A stretch of DNA of 64,000 nt from Liquorilactobacillus aquaticus DSM 21051 (GTDB lineage Bacteria > Bacillota > Bacilli > Lactobacillales > Lactobacillaceae), in NCBI RefSeq assembly GCF_001436755.1, contig NZ_AYZD01000025.1, positions 1 to 64,000 on the forward strand, in the 5' to 3' direction. Positions 59,326-64,000 of the stretch are shown here, piece after piece. The notes under the pieces were generated by a model, which worked only from the letters and a program-made list of their open reading frames with translations, was not told the DNA's origin and made no database searches. The stretch's first letter is position 1. Every line of letters begins with the position of its first letter. A program made the position numbers and the translations under genes.

Positions 59326-59341
59326 TAAATAATAATTATTA
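59326..59341. promoter_or_regulatory. AT palindrome, candidate Fur-family operator
   Basis: TAAATAATAATTATTA lies about 20 bp upstream of the Fur-family start. It resembles the ATAATnATTAT-type cores of Fur, PerR and Zur boxes. Autoregulation is likely. Chance is possible in so AT-rich a region. Confidence 0.45.
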
Positions 59342-59381
59342 CTATTAAGAATAGTATATCACAGCTCTTAAATAATAAAAA

Positions 59382-59942
59382 TCAATTGCAGCAGCCTGCT
59401 TTTATCAAGTTTTTCTTAATGTTTTCTTCTGTTTCTTCCCAATTATCATTACGCATACGAGTACAAAAATGCTCAATTTTTGGGGGAACATTCATGTCTC
59501 TTTTGGCTTCTTTACTGGATAAACGCTTTGTGGCTGCATCATAGCCAGTGTCTCTTCTTTCCAATCTTTTTAACAGAACGGCACTATCAGGAACATAGAT
59601 GTACCAGCAAATTAGCTTTTCCTTTAGTTTTTCATAATATGTGGCAGCACCTTCAGTATCCAAAACAATGACTGCCCAATCACTTTTCAACCAAGCTTGC
59701 TCCAATCCTTCACGCGAGGAACCATAGTAACAATGATCATACTCCACATATTCAAAATAGTTATTCTTGAAAAAAGAGTTTTTTGTTTCAAAATAATAAT
59801 CACAACCATCAACTTCGTGTTCCCTTTGGGGACGAGTCGTATGCGTAATGACACGCTCAAATCCATATTTATCCACCAAATAATCTTGAATCGTCGTTTT
59901 ACCGACTCCAGAAGCGCCGCAAATAACTAGCAGATGTTTCAT
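59382..59942 (-). CDS. Guanylate kinase-like protein
   Basis: About 186 residues. The P-loop GASGVGKTTIQDYLV starts at about residue 8, and the guanylate kinase GMP-binding pattern appears as VITHTTRPQREHEVDGCDYYF, with a later VLDTEGAATY. The main Gmk is usually about 205 residues beside rpoZ, so this isolated, shorter gene is more likely a paralogue of unclear substrate. GGGGGG precedes ATG 59942. It follows no operon partner. Confidence 0.85.
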   Translation of the reverse strand: MKHLLVICGASGVGKTTIQDYLVDKYGFERVITHTTRPQREHEVDGCDYYFETKNSFFKNNYFEYVEYDHCYYGSSREGLEQAWLKSDWAVIVLDTEGAATYYEKLKEKLICWYIYVPDSAVLLKRLERRDTGYDAATKRLSSKEAKRDMNVPPKIEHFCTRMRNDNWEETEENIKKNLIKAGCCN

Positions 59943-60445
59943 AGTCCCCCCTGACTGCCGCATATATTTCTTTGAAACTATGGATCAACCTGCGAAAAGT
60001 TCGCTAAAATTGTTCTTCTATCATAGTTTCTGGCAGCTTAATTGATATTACTCTATATAACATTCCCAAAATTAATTTTACTTATCACAACAAAGTGAAC
60101 CGAACATACCAAAAAAATAATCACACCTACGATTCGATAATTGCCCTCAAAACATCTTTTCTATTATACTATTATAATTTTAAAACAAGACTTTGACTAT
60201 GAATGTAAATCTTTCAAACTTAATAGTCAATTTCTCTCAGAATAAAATAATTTAGGTCCTTCATTCAATCCTATCTTTCTAATCTGTATCTTCTGAACCA
60301 AAACTAATTTTCCCTTGAAAAAGAACGTTTCTTCCTTCTTAAAAAAATATTGTTTTTCAAATATAATTGACATCATGCTCTCATATTGTATATCATCATG
60401 ACTGTATGTTCTATTTTTTTTGTAAAGAAATGGAGGGATTATTCA
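59943..60445. other. AT-rich intergenic region
   Basis: Between the divergent kinase-like gene and the permease gene. No ORF or RNA is recognised. A frame leading into the permease from 60386 lacks a ribosome site and is treated as untranslated. Confidence 0.4.
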
Positions 60446-61840
60446 TTGAATTTGAAACAAAGAATTTTCAAAAAAGAAAATCTTTCACGGTATCTTGATA
60501 AAGATGGCCGTCTTGCCAAGACATTAAGTGCCGGTGATTTAATCGCATTAGGTATCGGAGCTGTTATAGGTACCGGTATTTTTATACTTCCAGGAACAGT
60601 AGCTGCTCTGCACAGCGGTCCAAGTATTATCTTGTCATTTGTGGTAGCTGCCATTATTTGTTCGACTGCTGCCATGTGTTATGCAGAGTTCTCATCAGCA
60701 CTTCCAATTGCTGGGAGCGCATATTCATTCGGTAATATCGTTTTTGGTGAAATCGTTGGTTGGTTCCTGGGTTGGGCTCTGATCCTTGAATATATGCTAG
60801 CCGTTGCAGCTGTTTCAACTGGCTGGTCAGCCTATTTCAATTCTTTTATAGCTGGTTTTGGTTTCCAGATACCTAAAGCTATTAGCGGCAATTTCGATCC
60901 AGCTCACGGAACATACGTTAACATTGTAGCTATTTTAATTGTCTTGTTTATTTCATTCATTCTTTCAAAGGGTGTTAAGACTTCCATTCGTATTAACAAT
61001 ATTATTGTCGTTGTAAAAATAGCTATTATTTTTCTTTTCCTGCTTGTCGGTATGTTTTATGTTAAACCAGCCAACTGGCATCCGTTTTATCCATTTGGTT
61101 ACCATGGTGTCTTAAAGGGCGCTTCCTTAGTCTTTTTTGCTTATCTAGGATTTGATGTTGTTTCTGCAACAGCTGCCGAAGTTAAGAATCCACGGAAAAA
61201 CATGCCAATCGGAATAATTGGGACACTGCTAATATGTACGGTGTTGTACATTTTGGTTTCAGTTGTATTGACTGGTATGACTTCTTATACAAAATTAGAT
61301 GTGGCTAATCCCGTTTCATATGCCCTGCAGCTCGTTCATCTAAATTGGGTGGCCGGGATCATTTCAATTGGCGCCTTAGCGGGGATGTTCACCATGATGG
61401 TCACTATGATTTACAGCAGCTCACGCTTGATCTATTCAATTGGGCGCGATGGCTTGTTGCCTAAATTTCTCGGTGAAGTAAGTTCAAAGCACCACACTCC
61501 TAATAAAAGTATGCTGTTCGTAACAATTATTATCAGTTTTATGGGAGGTTTTGTTTCACTGACTCAGCTGACCAATCTAGTCAATATTGGGACATTGATT
61601 GCCTTTACCTTTGTTTCAATTGGAATTATTCCCTTACGCAAACGTAAAGATATTCCAAATGACGGTTTCAAAGTTCCCTTCTATCCGTTTTTACCGATCG
61701 TTTCCACACTCCTTTGCATTCTAATGTTAACTCAACTATCCAAAGAAACATGGATTGCCTCAATCATCTGGTTCATAATTGGAATGATCATTTACTTCAC
61801 GTACGGTATCAAACATAGTCAAATAACCAAACTCGATTAA
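60446..61840 (+). CDS. APC-family amino acid permease, cationic amino acid transporter type
   Basis: About 464 residues and 12 or more membrane segments. The opening LSRYLDKDGRLAKTLSAGDL and helix 1 GIGAVIGTGIFILPGTVAA match the CAT/YfnA group. FFAYLGFDVVSATAAEVKNP is the conserved F-x-GFD/E-KNP stretch. The substrate may be a branched-chain or cationic amino acid but is not proven. Start is TTG at 60446, eight bases after GGAGGG. Met codons 20 residues upstream lack a site. Confidence 0.88.
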   Translation: MNLKQRIFKKENLSRYLDKDGRLAKTLSAGDLIALGIGAVIGTGIFILPGTVAALHSGPSIILSFVVAAIICSTAAMCYAEFSSALPIAGSAYSFGNIVFGEIVGWFLGWALILEYMLAVAAVSTGWSAYFNSFIAGFGFQIPKAISGNFDPAHGTYVNIVAILIVLFISFILSKGVKTSIRINNIIVVVKIAIIFLFLLVGMFYVKPANWHPFYPFGYHGVLKGASLVFFAYLGFDVVSATAAEVKNPRKNMPIGIIGTLLICTVLYILVSVVLTGMTSYTKLDVANPVSYALQLVHLNWVAGIISIGALAGMFTMMVTMIYSSSRLIYSIGRDGLLPKFLGEVSSKHHTPNKSMLFVTIIISFMGGFVSLTQLTNLVNIGTLIAFTFVSIGIIPLRKRKDIPNDGFKVPFYPFLPIVSTLLCILMLTQLSKETWIASIIWFIIGMIIYFTYGIKHSQITKLD

Positions 61841-61861
61841 AAGCAAATAAAAAATTTTTTC

Positions 61862-61919
61862 GAAGTGTTGCGTAATTATTAGGGAATTCCTAAAAATATG
61901 CAGCACTTCTTTCTTTTTC
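61862..61919 (+). terminator. Terminator of the permease gene
   Basis: The stem GAAGTGTTGC with GCAGCACTTC (one mismatch), with a possible inner stem AGGGAATTCCT, is followed by a T-rich run. Confidence 0.75.
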
Positions 61920-61966
61920 TTCTCTTTGGATTTGCACTCTTTTTATTCAAGGAATCTTTTTTACGG

Positions 61967-61972
61967 TATAAT
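61967..61972 (+). promoter_or_regulatory. -10 box of pepX
   Basis: TATAAT lies 37 bp upstream of the pepX ATG. No good -35 is found at the right distance. TCTGGAGG (61991-61998) is the ribosome site. Confidence 0.4.
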
Positions 61973-62008
61973 TAAGAACTAAAGATAACATCTGGAGGAT
62001 ATCAGCTT

Positions 62009-64000
62009 ATGCGTTACAATCAATTTGCACATATTAAAACTTCTTTAAAAGATAAGCTCACTGAACTAGAGCGTATCCATTACATTGATCCTATATTATT
62101 TGAAACTGAGACACCAGCCGAACTATGGTTACGATTAGTAGAAAAAGCTTTCCCGCAAGCTCGTTCAGCTGCCGTTCGAAAGCAAAAAGCAGAGGGACTT
62201 TTAGCCGATGAGACACATTCACTGCCTGTTTATGTTGAAAAAGCGAGTGTAACTGTCCAATCTTTCTATAATGTCGGTCTGCAGCTATTAGGCTTTGAAC
62301 CTGAAAAAGACTTTTCCCTCTCTAATCCGCTCGCAGCTATGAAAAAAATCAACCTCCCTTATCAAGAACAACTCTCCTCAAAAGAAGAAGTTCTGAGTGC
62401 TTGGTATGATCTTCTCTGTTCATATACAACAAGTGGACAGACTTTGTTAGATAAGTTAGCCTCACTTGGCTACTTCAAACCATTTTGGGGAACTGTTTCG
62501 GGGCCGCTTTTTTTTAATGGAAAGGCGCAGCCCATCTTCAACACAAAAAAACTAATTCGTGAAGTAGTCTATGTTGAATCAGACTTGGATACCGACCAAG
62601 ATGGTCAGCGTGATCTCTTGAAAGTAGAAGTTATTAGACCCGAGGAGACTGTTTCCGGCCTGCAAGTCCCCGTCGTTTATACTGCAAGTCCTTATAACCA
62701 AGGTACTAATGATGCTGAGGGTAAGGAAATGATGCATAGTATGAATACACCATTAACACATAAAAAACCAAACGACGTAAGTTATGCCGATATTGAATAC
62801 CAAGCCCAGGAAGAGATTCCTCCTGCTCCACGCCGTATTATACGCAAAACTAGAAAGACTGAAGAAACATTTGGACGTGAATTCTCCTATACCCTTAATG
62901 ACTATCTGCTTGCACGCGGTTTTGCAGCAGTCTATGCAGCCGGGATCGGTACAATGGATTCAGATGGGATCAGAACATGCGGTTCTCCTACTGAGACAAA
63001 AGCTGCTGTTGCTGTAATTGAGTGGTTAAACGGTACCCGGACTGCTTTCACTAACAAAAGTGACGGAACAGCTATATCCGCTTGGTGGTGCAATAAAAAC
63101 ATTGCAATGACCGGCAGATCATATCTTGGAACACTAGCAACTGCCGCTGCAACAATAGGGGTCAGCGGATTAAAAACCATAATTTCAGAAGCTGCTATTT
63201 CCAGCTGGTATGACTATTATCGCGATGGCGGTCTTGTTGTTGCTCCCGGTGGATTCCCCGGTGAAGACGCTGATGTCTTGGCTATGGAATGTTTCAGCCG
63301 TAAAAAACAGCCTGCGGATTACCTAAAAGTTAAAAAAGTATTCAAAAAGCAATTAGCGGCCATAACCAATGGACAAGATCGTTCAACCGGCGACTACAAT
63401 ACTTTTTGGGATGCCCGCAATTATTTAAAAAAAATATCTCAAGTCAAGGCCGACATCATTATGGTTCATGGACTCAACGACTGGAACGTTAAGCCGCGCA
63501 ATGTTTTCAACCTTTGGCAAGCTTTAAAACAAGTTCCGGTTACGCGCAAGCTTATCCTTCATCAAGGTCAGCATATTTACATCAACAATATGCGTTCGCT
63601 TGATTTTAATGACATGATGAATCTCTGGCTTTCATTTAAACTGTATAACGTTGAAAATCATGCTGCCGAAATACTGCCTGATGTCTTGGTCCAAGATAAT
63701 GTCCAAGCTGAAACATGGAACAGTTTTGCTGATTGGACAGCCTCCCAACATACTATAGAAAAATACTGTTTGCGCCCGCACGAACTGGTTTCATCCAAAC
63801 TTGGGCCTGCAGAAGGAGCTGCCAATTTTCAAGATAAATTACCAGCTGCTGATTTTGACTACTATCAAAAACACCTAGCGACTTGGACAAAGGATCTGCT
63901 GACTCCCGACCACTCACCTTTAAAACATAACCGCTTATTATTCAGAACGGCTGCTATGGCAGAGGATAAAATAATTCAAGGAGAACCAGAAGTGACAATG
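62009..64000 (+). CDS. pepX: X-prolyl dipeptidyl aminopeptidase PepX (C-terminus outside window)
   Basis: 664 residues are visible, in an open frame to the window end. The family is about 790-800 residues, so about 130 are missing. The N-terminal MRYNQFAHIKTSLKDKLTEL is the dimerising helical domain. The serine peptidase triad is S371 in TGRSYLGTLA, D491 in HGLNDWNVK and H522 in HQGQHIYIN. It removes X-Pro dipeptides from casein-type or other proline-rich peptides in the cytoplasm, finishing what Opp imports. GGAGG lies ten bases before the ATG. Confidence 0.97.
   Translation, partial: MRYNQFAHIKTSLKDKLTELERIHYIDPILFETETPAELWLRLVEKAFPQARSAAVRKQKAEGLLADETHSLPVYVEKASVTVQSFYNVGLQLLGFEPEKDFSLSNPLAAMKKINLPYQEQLSSKEEVLSAWYDLLCSYTTSGQTLLDKLASLGYFKPFWGTVSGPLFFNGKAQPIFNTKKLIREVVYVESDLDTDQDGQRDLLKVEVIRPEETVSGLQVPVVYTASPYNQGTNDAEGKEMMHSMNTPLTHKKPNDVSYADIEYQAQEEIPPAPRRIIRKTRKTEETFGREFSYTLNDYLLARGFAAVYAAGIGTMDSDGIRTCGSPTETKAAVAVIEWLNGTRTAFTNKSDGTAISAWWCNKNIAMTGRSYLGTLATAAATIGVSGLKTIISEAAISSWYDYYRDGGLVVAPGGFPGEDADVLAMECFSRKKQPADYLKVKKVFKKQLAAITNGQDRSTGDYNTFWDARNYLKKISQVKADIIMVHGLNDWNVKPRNVFNLWQALKQVPVTRKLILHQGQHIYINNMRSLDFNDMMNLWLSFKLYNVENHAAEILPDVLVQDNVQAETWNSFADWTASQHTIEKYCLRPHELVSSKLGPAEGAANFQDKLPAADFDYYQKHLATWTKDLLTPDHSPLKHNRLLFRTAAMAEDKIIQGEPEVTM

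Overview
The window looks like chromosome of a low-GC Gram-positive bacterium of the Lactobacillaceae. Supporting features are GGAGG-type ribosome sites with many TTG starts, an Opp peptide transporter, an X-prolyl dipeptidyl aminopeptidase, a GH70 glucansucrase, PTS-driven beta-glucoside uptake with cre boxes, and SEC10/PgrA surface proteins. Glucansucrase plus glucan-binding-like repeats would suit a Liquorilactobacillus-, Limosilactobacillus- or Leuconostoc-like organism, but the species cannot be fixed from sequence alone. No rRNA or tRNA gene was recognised.

Layout. (1) 1-1807: the start of a secreted SEC10/PgrA-domain protein with tandem 43-residue wall/glucan-binding repeats, cut by the window edge. 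(2) 2233-13337: a complete type I-E CRISPR-Cas locus, all on the minus strand. The order is cas3, cas8e, cse2, cas7e, cas5e, cas6e, cas1 and a cas2-DnaQ fusion, followed after only 29 bp by an array of 27 intact repeats plus a degenerate terminal one. A deletion relic of an IS256-family element sits just upstream of cas3. (3) 13971-17852: a divergent Lrp-type regulator and cysteine hydrolase pair, then an operon of a small RelA/SpoT-domain alarmone synthetase with a two-component system. (4) 18218-21394: an atypical glucansucrase with no signal peptide and no C-terminal binding domain. (5) 21781-24633: a DHA2-type efflux pump and a PadR/membrane-protein pair. (6) 25246-29853: a beta-glucoside module of GH1 6-phospho-beta-glucosidase, RpiR regulator and PTS IIB, IIA and IIC, with two cre boxes. 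(7) 30250-34863: a second SEC10/PgrA protein with a large coiled coil and a YPQTG sorting signal, a lipoprotein, a small membrane protein and an XRE regulator. (8) 35081-37747: a lone Rad50-like zinc-hook ATPase with a C-terminal domain resembling that of RloC/PrrC anticodon nucleases, the best candidate for an under-described defence gene here. (9) 38215-64000: mostly housekeeping and transport: guaA, coaA, helD, dedA, a histidine phosphatase, oppABCDF, hflX, a SteT-like exchanger, a glutamine-type ABC transporter, a Ser-rich surface protein, a Fur regulator, a guanylate-kinase paralogue, a CAT-family permease and pepX (cut by the window end).

How the genes work together. The cas operon and array read in one direction, and the array may be transcribed from within or through the cas operon because the intergenic leader is so short. 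The PTS imports and phosphorylates a beta-glucoside, the GH1 enzyme splits it, and RpiR plus CcpA probably control both units. Opp, the two amino-acid permeases, the glutamine-type ABC transporter and PepX make up a proteolytic, amino-acid-importing metabolism typical of lactobacilli. The two SEC10/PgrA proteins and the glucansucrase suggest investment in surface adhesion and polysaccharide, though the glucansucrase as encoded has no visible export signal.
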